Assembly: GCA_947623455.1 (NCBI GenBank)
Contig: OX392528.1
Span: 200,001-264,000, forward strand
Direction: 5' to 3'
Source of the DNA: Mimachlamys varia
Taxonomy: Eukaryota; Mollusca; Bivalvia; Pectinida; Pectinidae
DNA length: 64,000 nt
The position numbers and the translations under genes were made by a program. This document shows positions 34,501 through 50,500 of this stretch, piece by piece (the first letter of the stretch is position 1; every line of letters begins with the position of its first letter). The notes beneath the pieces were generated by a model, which was given only the letters and a program-made list of their open reading frames with translations, did no database searches and was not told the origin of the DNA.

Positions 34501-37500
34501 GTGATACCAAGCCGTGAGTTATCCATTGTACCAATCCTGTCTATACAACAGTGTGATACCAAACCGTGAGTTATCCATTGTACCAATACTATCTATACAA
34601 CAATGTGATAACCAGCCGTGAGTTATCCATTGTACCATTCCTATCTATACAACAGTGTGATACCAAGCCGTGAGTTATCCATGGTACCAATCCTATCTAT
34701 ACAACAGTGTGATACCAAACCGTGAGTTATCCATTGTACCAATCCTAACTATACAACAATGTGATACCAAGCCGTGAGTTATCCATTGTACCAATCCTAT
34801 CTTAACAACAATGTGATACCAAGCCGTGAGTTATCCATTGTACCATTCCTATCTATACAACAATGTGATACCAAACCGTGAGTTATCCATTGTACCAATA
34901 CTATCTATTCAACAATGTGATACCAAACCGTGAGTTATCCATTGTACCAATCCTTACTATACAACAATGTGATACCAAACCGTGAGTTATCCATTGTACC
35001 AATCCTAACTATACAACAATGTGATACCAAGCCCTGAGTTATCCATTGTACCAATCCTATCTATACAACAGTGTGATACCAAACCGTGAGTTATCCATTG
35101 TACCAATCCTATCTTAACAACAATGTGATACCAAGCCGTGAGTTATCCATTGTACCAATCCTATCTTTACAACAGTGTGATACCAAACCGTGAGTTATCC
35201 ATTGTACCAATACTATCTATACAACAGTGTGACACCAAGCCGTGAGTTATCCATTGTACCAATCCTATCTATACAACAATGTGATACCAAACCGTGAGTT
35301 ATCCATTGTACCAATCCTATCTATACAACAGTGTGATACCAAGCCGTGAGTTATCCATTGTACCAATCCTGTCTATACAACAGTGTGATACCAAACCGTG
35401 AGTTATCCATTGTACCAATACTATCTATACAACAGTGTGATAACCAGCCGTGAGTTATCCATTGTACCAATCCTATCTATACAACAGTGTGATACCAAGC
35501 CGTGAGTTATCCATTGTACCAATCCTAACTATACAACAATGTGATACCAAGCCCTGAGTTATCCATTGTACCAATCCTATCTATACAACAGTGTGATACC
35601 AAGCCGTGAGTTATCCATTGTACCAATACTATCTATACAACAGTGTGACACCAAGCCGTGAGTTATCCATTGTACCAATCCTATCTTTACAACAATGTGA
35701 TACCAAACCGTGAGTTATCCATTGTACCAATACTATCTATACAACAGTGTGACACCAAACCGTGAGTTATCCATTGTACCAATCCTATCTATACAACAAT
35801 GTGATACCAAGCCGTGAGTTATCCATTGTACCAATCCTAACTATACAACAATGTGATACCAAGCCGTGAGTTATCCATTGTACCAATCCTTACTATACAA
35901 CAATGTGATACCAAACCGTGAGTTATCCATTATACCAATCTTATCTATACAACAATGTGATACCAAACCGTGAGTTATCCATTGTACCAATCCTTACTAT
36001 ACAACAATGTGATACCAAACCGTGAGTTATCCATTGTACCAATCCTATCTATACAACAGTGTGATACCAAACCGTGAGTTATCCATTGTACCAATCCTAT
36101 CTTAACAACAATGTGATACCAAGCCGTGAGTTATCCATTGTACCAATCCTATCTTTACAACAGTGTGATACCAAACCGTGAGTTATCCATTGTACCAATA
36201 CTATCTATACAACAGTGTGACACCAAGCCGTGAGTTATCCATTGTACCAATCCTATCTATACAACAATGTGATACCAAGCCGTGAGTTATCCATTGTACC
36301 AATCCTATCTATACAACAGTGTGATACCAAGCCGTGAGTTATCCATTGTACCAATCCTGTCTATACAACAGTGTGATACCAAACCATGAGTTATCCATTG
36401 TACCAATACTATCTATACAACAGTGTGATACCCAGCCGTGAGTTATCCATTGTACCAATCCTGTCTATACAACAGTGTGATACCAAACCGTGAGTTATCC
36501 ATTGTACCAATCCTATCTTTACAACAGTGTGATACCAAACCGTGAGTTATCCATTGTACCAATACTATCTATACAACAGTGTGACACCAAGCCGTGAGTT
36601 ATCCATTGTACCAATCCTATCTATACAACAATGTGACACCAAGCCGTGAGTTATCCATTGTACCAATCCTATCTATACAACAGTGTGATACCAAGCCGTG
36701 AGTTATCCATTGTACCAATCCTGTCTATACAACAGTGTGATACCAAACCGTGAGTTATCCATTGTACCAATCCTAACTATACAACAATGTGATACCAAGC
36801 CCTGAGTTATCCATTGTACCAATCTTATCTATACAACAGTGTGATACCAAGCCGTGAGTTATCCATTGTACCAATACTATCTATACAACAGTGTGATACC
36901 AAACCGTGAGTTATCCATTGTACCAATCCTATCTATACAACAGTGTGATAACAAACCGTGAGTTATCCATTGTACCAATCCTATCTATACAACAGTGTGA
37001 TAACAAACCGTGAGTTATCCATTGTACCAATCCTATCTATACAACAGTGTGATACCAAGCCGTGAGTTATCCATTGTACCAATACTATCTATACAACAGT
37101 GTGATACCAAACCGTGAGTTATCCATTGTACCAATCCTATCTATACAACAGTGTGATACCAAACCGTGAGTTATCCATTGTACCAATCCTATCTTAACAA
37201 CAATGCGATACCAAGCCGTGAGTTATCCATTGTACCAATCCTATCTTTACAACAATGTGATACCAAACCGTGAGTTATCCATTGTACCAATACTATCTAT
37301 ACAACAGTGTGATACCAAGCCGTGAGTTATCCATTGTACCAATCCTATCTATACAACAATGTGACACCAAGCCGTGAGTTATCCATTGTACCAATCCTAT
37401 CTTAACAACAATGTGATACCAAGCCGTGAGTTATCCATTGTACCAATCCTATCTTTACAACAATGTGATACCAAACCGTGAGTTATCCATTGTACCAATA

Positions 37501-39711
37501 CTATCTATACAACAGTGTGACACCAAGCCGTGAGTTATCCATTGTACCAATCCTATCTATACAACAATGTGATACCAAGCCGTGAGTTATCCATTGTACC
37601 AATCCTAACTATACAACAATGTGATACCAAACCGTGAGTTATCCATTGTACCAATACTATCTATTCAACAATGTGATACCAAACCGTGAGTTATCCATTG
37701 TACCAATCCTATCTATACAACAATGTGATACCAAGCCCTGAGTTATCCATTGTACCAATCCTAACTATACAACAATGTGATACCAAGCCCTGAGTTATCC
37801 ATTGTACCAATCCTATCTATACAACAGTGTGATACCAAACCGTGAGTTATCCATTGTACCAATCCTATCTTAACAACAATGTGATACCAAGCCGTGAGTT
37901 ATCCATTGTACCAATCTTATCTATACAACAATGTGATACCAAACCGTGAGTTATCCATTGTACCAATCTTATCTATACAACAACGTGATACCAAACCGTG
38001 AGTTATCCATTGTACCAATCCTAACTATACAACAATGTGATACCAAACCGTGAGTTATCCATTGTACCAATCCTATCTATACAACAATGTGACACCAAGC
38101 CGTGAGTTATCCATTGTACCAATACTATCTATACAACAATGTGATACCAAACCGTGAGTTATCCATTGTACCAATACTATCTATACAACAGTGTGATACC
38201 AAACCGTGAGATATCCATTGTACCAATCCTATCTATACAACAGTGTGATACCAAGCCGTGAGTTATCCATTGTACCAATACTATCTATACAACAGTGTGA
38301 TACCAAACCGTGAGTTATCCATTGTACCAATCCTATCTTAACAACAATGTGATACCAAGCCGTGAGTTATCCATTGTACCAATCCTATCTTTACAACAAT
38401 GTGATACCAAACCGTGAGTTATCCATTGTACCAATACTATCTATACAACAGTGTGACACCAAGCCGTGAGTTATCCATTGTACCAATCCTATCTATACAA
38501 CAATGTGATACCAAGCCGTGAGTTATCCATTGTACCAATCCTATCTATACAACAGTGTGATACCAAGCCGTGAGTTATCCATTGTACCAATCCTGTCTAT
38601 ACAACAGTGTGATACCAAACCGTGAGTTATCCATTGTACCAATACTATCTATACAACAATGTGATAACCAGCCGTGAGTTATCCATTGTACCATTCCTAT
38701 CTATACAACAGTGTGATACCAAGCCGTGAGTTATCCATGGTACCAATCCTATCTATACAACAGTGTGATACCAAACCGTGAGTTATCCATTGTACCAATC
38801 CTAACTATACAACAATGTGATACCAAGCCGTGAGTTATCCATTGTACCAATCCTATCTTAACAACAATGTGATACCAAGCCGTGAGTTATCCATTGTACC
38901 ATTCCTATCTATACAACAATGTGATACCAAACCGTGAGTTATCCATTGTACCAATACTATCTATTCAACAATGTGATACCAAACCGTGAGTTATCCATTG
39001 TACCAATCCTTACTATACAACAATGTGATACCAAACCGTGAGTTATCCATTGTACCAATCCTAACTATACAACAATGTGATACCAAGCCCTGAGTTATCC
39101 ATTGTACCAATCCTATCTATACAACAGTGTGATACCAAACCGTGAGTTATCCATTGTACCAATCCTATCTTAACAACAATGTGATACCAAGCCGTGAGTT
39201 ATCCATTGTACCAATCCTATCTTTACAACAGTGTGATACCAAACCGTGAGTTATCCATTGTACCAATACTATCTATACAACAGTGTGACACCAAGCCGTG
39301 AGTTATCCATTGTACCAATCCTATCTATACAACAATGTGATACCAAACCGTGAGTTATCCATTGTACCAATCCTATCTATACAACAGTGTGATACCAAGC
39401 CGTGAGTTATCCATTGTACCAATCCTGTCTATACAACAGTGTGATACCAAACCGTGAGTTATCCATTGTACCAATACTATCTATACAACAGTGTGATAAC
39501 CAGCCGTGAGTTATCCATTGTACCAATCCTATCTATACAACAGTGTGATACCAAGCCGTGAGTTATCCATTGTACCAATCCTAACTATACAACAATGTGA
39601 TACCAAGCCCTGAGTTATCCATTGTACCAATCCTATCTATACAACAGTGTGATACCAAGCCGTGAGTTATCCATTGTACCAATACTATCTATACAACAGT
39701 GTGACACCAAG
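31600..39711. repeat. 78-monomer (4,056-bp) higher-order unit, two consecutive copies
   Basis: Copy boundaries are about 31,600/35,655/39,711. Rare variants repeat at a 4,056-bp shift: CCATTATACC at 31,871 and 35,927, CAATGCGATACC at 33,145 and 37,201, and GAGATATCC at 34,152 and 38,208. 4,056 is 78 times 52. Confidence 0.88.
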
Positions 39712-42700
39712 CCGTGAGTTATCCATTGTACCAATCCTATCTATACAACAATGTGATACCAAGCCGTGAGTTATCCATTGTACCAATCCTAACTATACAA
39801 CAATGTGATACCAAACCGTGAGTTATCCATTGTACCAATACTATCTATTCAACAATGTGATACCAAACCGTGAGTTATCCATTGTACCAATCCTATCTAT
39901 ACAACAATGTGATACCAAGCCCTGAGTTATCCATTGTACCAATCCTAACTATACAACAATGTGATACCAAGCCCTGAGTTATCCATTGTACCAATCCTAT
40001 CTATACAACAGTGTGATACCAAACCGTGAGTTATCCATTGTACCAATCCTATCTTAACAACAATGTGATACCAAGCCGTGAGTTATCCATTGTACCAATC
40101 TTATCTATACAACAATGTGATACCAAACCGTGAGTTATCCATTGTACCAATCTTATCTATACAACAACGTGATACCAAACCGTGAGTTATCCATTGTACC
40201 AATCCTAACTATACAACAATGTGATACCAAACCGTGAGTTATCCATTGTACCAATCCTATCTATACAACAATGTGACACCAAGCCGTGAGTTATCCATTG
40301 TACCAATACTATCTATACAACAATGTGATACCAAACCGTGAGTTATCCATTGTACCAATACTATCTATACAACAGTGTGATACCAAACCGTGAGATATCC
40401 ATTGTACCAATCCTATCTATACAACAGTGTGATACCAAGCCGTGAGTTATCCATTGTACCAATACTATCTATACAACAGTGTGATACCAAACCGTGAGTT
40501 ATCCATTGTACCAATCCTATCTTAACAACAATGTGATACCAAGCCGTGAGTTATCCATTGTACCAATCCTATCTTTACAACAATGTGATACCAAACCGTG
40601 AGTTATCCATTGTACCAATACTATCTATACAACAGTGTGACACCAAGCCGTGAGTTATCCATTGTACCAATCCTATCTATACAACAATGTGATACCAAGC
40701 CGTGAGTTATCCATTGTACCAATCCTATCTATACAACAGTGTGATACCAAGCCGTGAGTTATCCATTGTACCAATCCTGTCTATACAACAGTGTGATACC
40801 AAACCGTGAGTTATCCATTGTACCAATACTATCTATACAACAATGTGATAACCAGCCGTGAGTTATCCATTGTACCATTCCTATCTATACAACAGTGTGA
40901 TACCAAGCCGTGAGTTATCCATGGTACCAATCCTATCTATACAACAGTGTGATACCAAGCCGTGAGTTATCCATTGTACCAATCCTAACTATACAACAAT
41001 GTGATACCAAGCCGTGAGTTATCCATTGTACCAATCCTATCTATACAACAATGTGATACCAAGCCGTGAGTTATCCATTGTACCATTCCTATCTATACAA
41101 CAATGTGATACCAAACCGTGAGTTATCCATTGTACCAATACTATCTATTCAACAATGTGATACCAAACCGTGAGTTATCCATTGTACCAATCCTTACTAT
41201 ACAACAATGTGATACCAAACCGTGAGTTATCCATTGTACCAATCCTAACTATACAACAATGTGATACCAAGCCCTGAGTTATCCATTGTACCAATCCTAT
41301 CTATACAACAGTGTGATACCAAACCGTGAGTTATCCATTGTACCAATCCTATCTTAACAACAATGTGATACCAAGCCGTGAGTTATCCATTGTACCAATC
41401 CTATCTTTACAACAGTGTGATACCAAACCGTGAGTTATCCATTGTACCAATACTATCTATACAACAGTGTGACACCAAGCCGTGAGTTATCCATTGTACC
41501 AATCCTATCTATACAACAATGTGATACCAAACCGTGAGTTATCCATTGTACCAATCCTATCTATACAACAGTGTGATACCAAGCCGTGAGTTATCCATTG
41601 TACCAATCCTGTCTATACAACAGTGTGATACCAAACCGTGAGTTATCCATTGTACCAATACTATCTATACAACAGTGTGATAACCAGCCGTGAGTTATCC
41701 ATTGTACCAATCCTATCTATACAACAGTGTGATACCAAGCCGTGAGTTATCCATTGTACCAATCCTAACTATACAACAATGTGATACCAAGCCCTGAGTT
41801 ATCCATTGTACCAATCCTATCTATACAACAGTGTGATACCAAGCCGTGAGTTATCCATTGTACCAATCCTATCTATACAACAGTGTGATACCAAACCGTG
41901 AGTTATCCATTGTACCAATCCTATCTATACAACAGTGTGATAACAAACCGTGAGTTATCCATTGTACCAATCCTATCTTAACAACAATGTGATACCAAGC
42001 CGTGAGTTATCCATTGTACCAATCCTATCTTAACAACAATGCGATACCAAACCGTGAGTTATCCATTGTACCAATACTATCTATACAACAGTGTGACACC
42101 AAGCCGTGAGTTATCCATTGTACCAATCCTATCTATACAACAATGTGATACCAAGCCGTGAGTTATCCATTGTACCAATACTATCTATACAACAGTGTGA
42201 TACCAAGCCGTGAGTTATCCATTGTACCAATCCTGTCTATACAACAGTGTGATACCAAACCGTGAGTTATCCATTGTACCAATACTATCTATACAACAGT
42301 GTGATACCAAGCCGTGAGTTATCCATTGTACCAATCCTATCTATACAACAATGTGATACCAAGCCGTGAGTTATCCATTGTACCATTCCTATCTATACAA
42401 CAATGTGATACCAAACCGTGAGTTATCCATTGTACCAATCCTTACTATACAACAATGTGATACCAAGCCGTGAGTTATCCATTGTACCAATCCTAACTAT
42501 ACAACAATGTGATACCAAGCCGTGAGTTATCCATTGTACCAATCCTATCTATACAACAGTGTGATACCAAACCGTGAGTTATCCATTGTACCAATCCTAT
42601 CTTAACAACAATGTGATACCAAGCCGTGAGTTATCCATTGTACCAATCCTATCTTTACAACAATGTGATACCAAACCGTGAGTTATCCATTGTACCAATA

Positions 42701-43195
42701 CTATCTATACAACAGTGTGACACCAAGCCCTGAGTTATCCATTGTACCAATCCTATCTATACAACAATGTGATACCAAGCCGTGAGTTATCCATTGTACC
42801 AATCCTATCTTTACAACAGTGTGATACCAAGCCGTGAGTTATCCATTGTACCAATCCTGTCTATACAACAGTGTGATACCAAACCGTGAGTTATCCATTG
42901 TACCAATACTATCTATACAACAGTGTGATACCAAGCCGTGAGTTATCCATTGTACCAATACTATCTATACAACAGTGTGATACCAAACCGTGAGATATCC
43001 ATTGTACCAATCCTATCTATACAACAGTGTGATACCAAGCCGTGAGTTATCCATTGTACCAATACTATCTATACAACAGTGTGATACCAAACCGTGAGTT
43101 ATCCATTGTACCAATCCTATCTATACAACAGTGTGATACCAAACCGTGAGTTATCCATTGTACCAATCCTATCTTAACAACAATGTGATACCAAG
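35656..43195. repeat. 145-monomer (7,540-bp) super-unit, copy A
   Basis: The monomer order here is repeated from 43,196 on at an exact 7,540-bp shift. Markers: 35,927 to 43,467 (CCATTATACC), 37,201 to 44,741 (CAATGCG), 38,208 to 45,748 and 40,392 to 47,932 (GAGATATCC). Matching begins at about 35,656; copy A departs from copy B at about 42,960. It is composed of one 78-mer unit plus a 67-mer remainder. Confidence 0.9.
37530..41860. repeat. 42-monomer (2,184-bp) higher-order duplication
   Basis: GAGATATCC at 38,208 recurs at 40,392, and neighbouring monomer order matches over roughly 2.1 kb. The same pair reappears in the next super-unit (45,748 and 47,932). Confidence 0.85.
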
Positions 43196-46100
43196 CCGTG
43201 AGTTATCCATTGTACCAATCCTATCTTTACAACAATGTGATACCAAACCGTGAGTTATCCATTGTACCAATACTATCTATACAACAGTGTGACACCAAAC
43301 CGTGAGTTATCCATTGTACCAATCCTATCTATACAACAATGTGATACCAAGCCGTGAGTTATCCATTGTACCAATCCTAACTATACAACAATGTGATACC
43401 AAGCCGTGAGTTATCCATTGTACCAATCCTTACTATACAACAATGTGATACCAAACCGTGAGTTATCCATTATACCAATCTTATCTATACAACAATGTGA
43501 TACCAAACCGTGAGTTATCCATTGTACCAATCCTTACTATACAACAATGTGATACCAAACCGTGAGTTATCCATTGTACCAATCCTATCTATACAACAGT
43601 GTGATACCAAACCGTGAGTTATCCATTGTACCAATCCTATCTTAACAACAATGTGATACCAAGCCGTGAGTTATCCATTGTACCAATCCTATCTTTACAA
43701 CAGTGTGATACCAAACCGTGAGTTATCCATTGTACCAATACTATCTATACAACAGTGTGACACCAAGCCGTGAGTTATCCATTGTACCAATCCTATCTAT
43801 ACAACAATGTGATACCAAGCCGTGAGTTATCCATTGTACCAATCCTATCTATACAACAGTGTGATACCAAGCCGTGAGTTATCCATTGTACCAATCCTGT
43901 CTATACAACAGTGTGATACCAAACCATGAGTTATCCATTGTACCAATACTATCTATACAACAGTGTGATACCCAGCCGTGAGTTATCCATTGTACCAATC
44001 CTGTCTATACAACAGTGTGATACCAAACCGTGAGTTATCCATTGTACCAATCCTATCTTTACAACAGTGTGATACCAAACCGTGAGTTATCCATTGTACC
44101 AATACTATCTATACAACAGTGTGACACCAAGCCGTGAGTTATCCATTGTACCAATCCTATCTATACAACAATGTGACACCAAGCCGTGAGTTATCCATTG
44201 TACCAATCCTATCTATACAACAGTGTGATACCAAGCCGTGAGTTATCCATTGTACCAATCCTGTCTATACAACAGTGTGATACCAAACCGTGAGTTATCC
44301 ATTGTACCAATCCTAACTATACAACAATGTGATACCAAGCCCTGAGTTATCCATTGTACCAATCCTATCTAAACAACAGTGTGATACCAAGCCGTGAGTT
44401 ATCCATTGTACCAATACTATCTATACAACAGTGTGATACCAAACCGTGAGTTATCCATTGTACCAATCCTATCTATACAACAGTGTGATAACAAACCGTG
44501 AGTTATCCATTGTACCAATCCTATCTATACAACAGTGTGATAACAAACCGTGAGTTATCCATTGTACCAATCCTATCTATACAACAGTGTGATACCAAGC
44601 CGTGAGTTATCCATTGTACCAATACTATCTATACAACAGTGTGATACCAAACCGTGAGTTATCCATTGTACCAATCCTATCTATACAACAGTGTGATACC
44701 AAACCGTGAGTTATCCATTGTACCAATCCTATCTTAACAACAATGCGATACCAAGCCGTGAGTTATCCATTGTACCAATCCTATCTTTACAACAATGTGA
44801 TACCAAACCGTGAGTTATCCATTGTACCAATACTATCTATACAACAGTGTGATACCAAGCCGTGAGTTATCCATTGTACCAATCCTATCTATACAACAAT
44901 GTGACACCAAGCCGTGAGTTATCCATTGTACCAATCCTATCTTAACAACAATGTGATACCAAGCCGTGAGTTATCCATTGTACCAATCCTATCTTTACAA
45001 CAATGTGATACCAAACCGTGAGTTATCCATTGTACCAATACTATCTATACAACAGTGTGACACCAAGCCGTGAGTTATCCATTGTACCAATCCTATCTAT
45101 ACAACAATGTGATACCAAGCCGTGAGTTATCCATTGTACCAATCCTAACTATACAACAATGTGATACCAAACCGTGAGTTATCCATTGTACCAATACTAT
45201 CTATTCAACAATGTGATACCAAACCGTGAGTTATCCATTGTACCAATCCTATCTATACAACAATGTGATACCAAGCCCTGAGTTATCCATTGTACCAATC
45301 CTAACTATACAACAATGTGATACCAAGCCCTGAGTTATCCATTGTACCAATCCTATCTATACAACAGTGTGATACCAAACCGTGAGTTATCCATTGTACC
45401 AATCCTATCTTAACAACAATGTGATACCAAGCCGTGAGTTATCCATTGTACCAATCTTATCTATACAACAATGTGATACCAAACCGTGAGTTATCCATTG
45501 TACCAATCTTATCTATACAACAACGTGATACCAAACCGTGAGTTATCCATTGTACCAATCCTAACTATACAACAATGTGATACCAAACCGTGAGTTATCC
45601 ATTGTACCAATCCTATCTATACAACAATGTGACACCAAGCCGTGAGTTATCCATTGTACCAATACTATCTATACAACAATGTGATACCAAACCGTGAGTT
45701 ATCCATTGTACCAATACTATCTATACAACAGTGTGATACCAAACCGTGAGATATCCATTGTACCAATCCTATCTATACAACAGTGTGATACCAAGCCGTG
45801 AGTTATCCATTGTACCAATACTATCTATACAACAGTGTGATACCAAACCGTGAGTTATCCATTGTACCAATCCTATCTTAACAACAATGTGATACCAAGC
45901 CGTGAGTTATCCATTGTACCAATCCTATCTTTACAACAATGTGATACCAAACCGTGAGTTATCCATTGTACCAATACTATCTATACAACAGTGTGACACC
46001 AAGCCGTGAGTTATCCATTGTACCAATCCTATCTATACAACAATGTGATACCAAGCCGTGAGTTATCCATTGTACCAATCCTATCTATACAACAGTGTGA

Positions 46101-49100
46101 TACCAAGCCGTGAGTTATCCATTGTACCAATCCTGTCTATACAACAGTGTGATACCAAACCGTGAGTTATCCATTGTACCAATACTATCTATACAACAAT
46201 GTGATAACCAGCCGTGAGTTATCCATTGTACCATTCCTATCTATACAACAGTGTGATACCAAGCCGTGAGTTATCCATGGTACCAATCCTATCTATACAA
46301 CAGTGTGATACCAAGCCGTGAGTTATCCATTGTACCAATCCTAACTATACAACAATGTGATACCAAGCCGTGAGTTATCCATTGTACCAATCCTATCTTA
46401 ACAACAATGTGATACCAAGCCGTGAGTTATCCATTGTACCATTCCTATCTATACAACAATGTGATACCAAACCGTGAGTTATCCATTGTACCAATACTAT
46501 CTATTCAACAATGTGATACCAAACCGTGAGTTATCCATTGTACCAATCCTTACTATACAACAATGTGATACCAAACCGTGAGTTATCCATTGTACCAATC
46601 CTAACTATACAACAATGTGATACCAAGCCCTGAGTTATCCATTGTACCAATCCTATCTATACAACAGTGTGATACCAAACCGTGAGTTATCCATTGTACC
46701 AATCCTATCTTAACAACAATGTGATACCAAGCCGTGAGTTATCCATTGTACCAATCCTATCTTTACAACAGTGTGATACCAAACCGTGAGTTATCCATTG
46801 TACCAATACTATCTATACAACAGTGTGACACCAAGCCGTGAGTTATCCATTGTACCAATCCTATCTATACAACAATGTGATACCAAACCGTGAGTTATCC
46901 ATTGTACCAATCCTATCTATACAACAGTGTGATACCAAGCCGTGAGTTATCCATTGTACCAATCCTGTCTATACAACAGTGTGATACCAAACCGTGAGTT
47001 ATCCATTGTACCAATACTATCTATACAACAGTGTGATAACCAGCCGTGAGTTATCCATTGTACCAATCCTATCTATACAACAGTGTGATACCAAGCCGTG
47101 AGTTATCCATTGTACCAATCCTAACTATACAACAATGTGATACCAAGCCCTGAGTTATCCATTGTACCAATCCTATCTATACAACAGTGTGATACCAAGC
47201 CGTGAGTTATCCATTGTACCAATACTATCTATACAACAGTGTGACACCAAGCCGTGAGTTATCCATTGTACCAATCCTATCTATACAACAATGTGATACC
47301 AAGCCGTGAGTTATCCATTGTACCAATCCTAACTATACAACAATGTGATACCAAACCGTGAGTTATCCATTGTACCAATACTATCTATTCAACAATGTGA
47401 TACCAAACCGTGAGTTATCCATTGTACCAATCCTATCTATACAACAATGTGATACCAAGCCCTGAGTTATCCATTGTACCAATCCTAACTATACAACAAT
47501 GTGATACCAAGCCCTGAGTTATCCATTGTACCAATCCTATCTATACAACAGTGTGATACCAAACCGTGAGTTATCCATTGTACCAATCCTATCTTAACAA
47601 CAATGTGATACCAAGCCGTGAGTTATCCATTGTACCAATCTTATCTATACAACAATGTGATACCAAACCGTGAGTTATCCATTGTACCAATCTTATCTAT
47701 ACAACAACGTGATACCAAGCCGTGAGTTATCCATTGTACCAATCCTAACTATACAACAATGTGATACCAAACCGTGAGTTATCCATTGTACCAATCCTAT
47801 CTATACAACAATGTGACACCAAGCCGTGAGTTATCCATTGTACCAATACTATCTATACAACAATGTGATACCAAACCGTGAGTTATCCATTGTACCAATA
47901 CTATCTATACAACAGTGTGATACCAAACCGTGAGATATCCATTGTACCAATCCTATCTATACAACAGTGTGATACCAAGCCGTGAGTTATCCATTGTACC
48001 AATACTATCTATACAACAGTGTGATACCAAACCGTGAGTTATCCATTGTACCAATCCTATCTTAACAACAATGTGATACCAAGCCGTGAGTTATCCATTG
48101 TACCAATCCTATCTTTACAACAATGTGATACCAAACCGTGAGTTATCCATTGTACCAATACTATCTATACAACAGTGTGACACCAAGCCGTGAGTTATCC
48201 ATTGTACCAATCCTATCTATACAACAATGTGATACCAAGCCGTGAGTTATCCATTGTACCAATCCTATCTATACAACAGTGTGATACCAAGCCGTGAGTT
48301 ATCCATTGTACCAATCCTGTCTATACAACAGTGTGATACCAAACCGTGAGTTATCCATTGTACCAATACTATCTATACAACAATGTGATAACCAGCCGTG
48401 AGTTATCCATTGTACCATTCCTATCTATACAACAGTGTGATACCAAGCCGTGAGTTATCCATGGTACCAATCCTATCTATACAACAGTGTGATACCAAGC
48501 CGTGAGTTATCCATTGTACCAATCCTAACTATACAACAATGTGATACCAAGCCGTGAGTTATCCATTGTACCAATCCTATCTATACAACAATGTGATACC
48601 AAGCCGTGAATTATCCATTGTACCATTCCTATCTATACAACAATGTGATACCAAACCGTGAGTTATCCATTGTACCAATACTATCTATTCAACAATGTGA
48701 TACCAAACCGTGAGTTATCCATTGTACCAATCCTTACTATACAACAATGTGATACCAAACCGTGAGTTATCCATTGTACCAATCCTAACTATACAACAAT
48801 GTGATACCAAGCCCTGAGTTATCCATTGTACCAATCCTATCTATACAACAGTGTGATACCAAACCGTGAGTTATCCATTGTACCAATCCTATCTTAACAA
48901 CAATGTGATACCAAGCCGTGAGTTATCCATTGTACCAATCCTATCTTTACAACAGTGTGATACCAAACCGTGAGTTATCCATTGTACCAATACTATCTAT
49001 ACAACAGTGTGACACCAAGCCGTGAGTTATCCATTGTACCAATCCTATCTATACAACAATGTGATACCAAACCGTGAGTTATCCATTGTACCAATCCTAT

Positions 49101-50500
49101 CTATACAACAGTGTGATACCAAGCCGTGAGTTATCCATTGTACCAATCCTGTCTATACAACAGTGTGATACCAAACCGTGAGTTATCCATTGTACCAATA
49201 CTATCTATACAACAGTGTGATAACCAGCCGTGAGTTATCCATTGTACCAATCCTATCTATACAACAGTGTGATACCAAGCCGTGAGTTATCCATTGTACC
49301 AATCCTAACTATACAACAATGTGATACCAAGCCCTGAGTTATCCATTGTACCAATCCTATCTATACAACAGTGTGATACCAAGCCGTGAGTTATCCATTG
49401 TACCAATACTATCTATACAACAGTGTGATACCAAACCGTGAGTTATCCATTGTACCAATCCTATCTATACAACAGTGTGATAACAAACCGTGAGTTATCC
49501 ATTGTACCAATCCTATCTTAACAACAATGTGATACCAAGCCGTGAGTTATCCATTGTACCAATCCTATCTTAACAACAATGCGATACCAAACCGTGAGTT
49601 ATCCATTGTACCAATACTATCTATACAACAGTGTGACACCAAGCCGTGAGTTATCCATTGTACCAATCCTATCTATACAACAATGTGATACCAAGCCGTG
49701 AGTTATCCATTGTACCAATACTATCTATACAACAGTGTGATACCAAGCCGTGAGTTATCCATTGTACCAATCCTGTCTATACAACAGTGTGATACCAAAC
49801 CGTGAGTTATCCATTGTACCAATACTATCTATACAACAGTGTGATACCAAGCCGTGAGTTATCCATTGTACCAATCCTATCTATACAACAATGTGATACC
49901 AAGCCGTGAGTTATCCATTGTACCATTCCTATCTATACAACAATGTGATACCAAACCGTGAGTTATCCATTGTACCAATCCTTACTATACAACAATGTGA
50001 TACCAAGCCGTGAGTTATCCATTGTACCAATCCTAACTATACAACAATGTGATACCAAGCCGTGAGTTATCCATTGTACCAATCCTATCTATACAACAGT
50101 GTGATACCAAACCGTGAGTTATCCATTGTACCAATCCTATCTTAACAACAATGTGATACCAAGCCGTGAGTTATCCATTGTACCAATCCTATCTTTACAA
50201 CAATGTGATACCAAACCGTGAGTTATCCATTGTACCAATACTATCTATACAACAGTGTGACACCAAGCCCTGAGTTATCCATTGTACCAATCCTATCTAT
50301 ACAACAATGTGATACCAAGCCGTGAGTTATCCATTGTACCAATCCTATCTTTACAACAGTGTGATACCAAGCCGTGAGTTATCCATTGTACCAATCCTGT
50401 CTATACAACAGTGTGATACCAAACCGTGAGTTATCCATTGTACCAATACTATCTATACAACAGTGTGATACCAAGCCGTGAGTTATCCATTGTACCAATC
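43196..50500. repeat. 145-monomer super-unit, copy B (about 7.3 kb matching)
   Basis: Nearly identical to copy A; I noticed only isolated differences, such as CCTATC at 41,867 against ACTATC at 49,407. Matching stops near 50,500. Confidence 0.9.
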
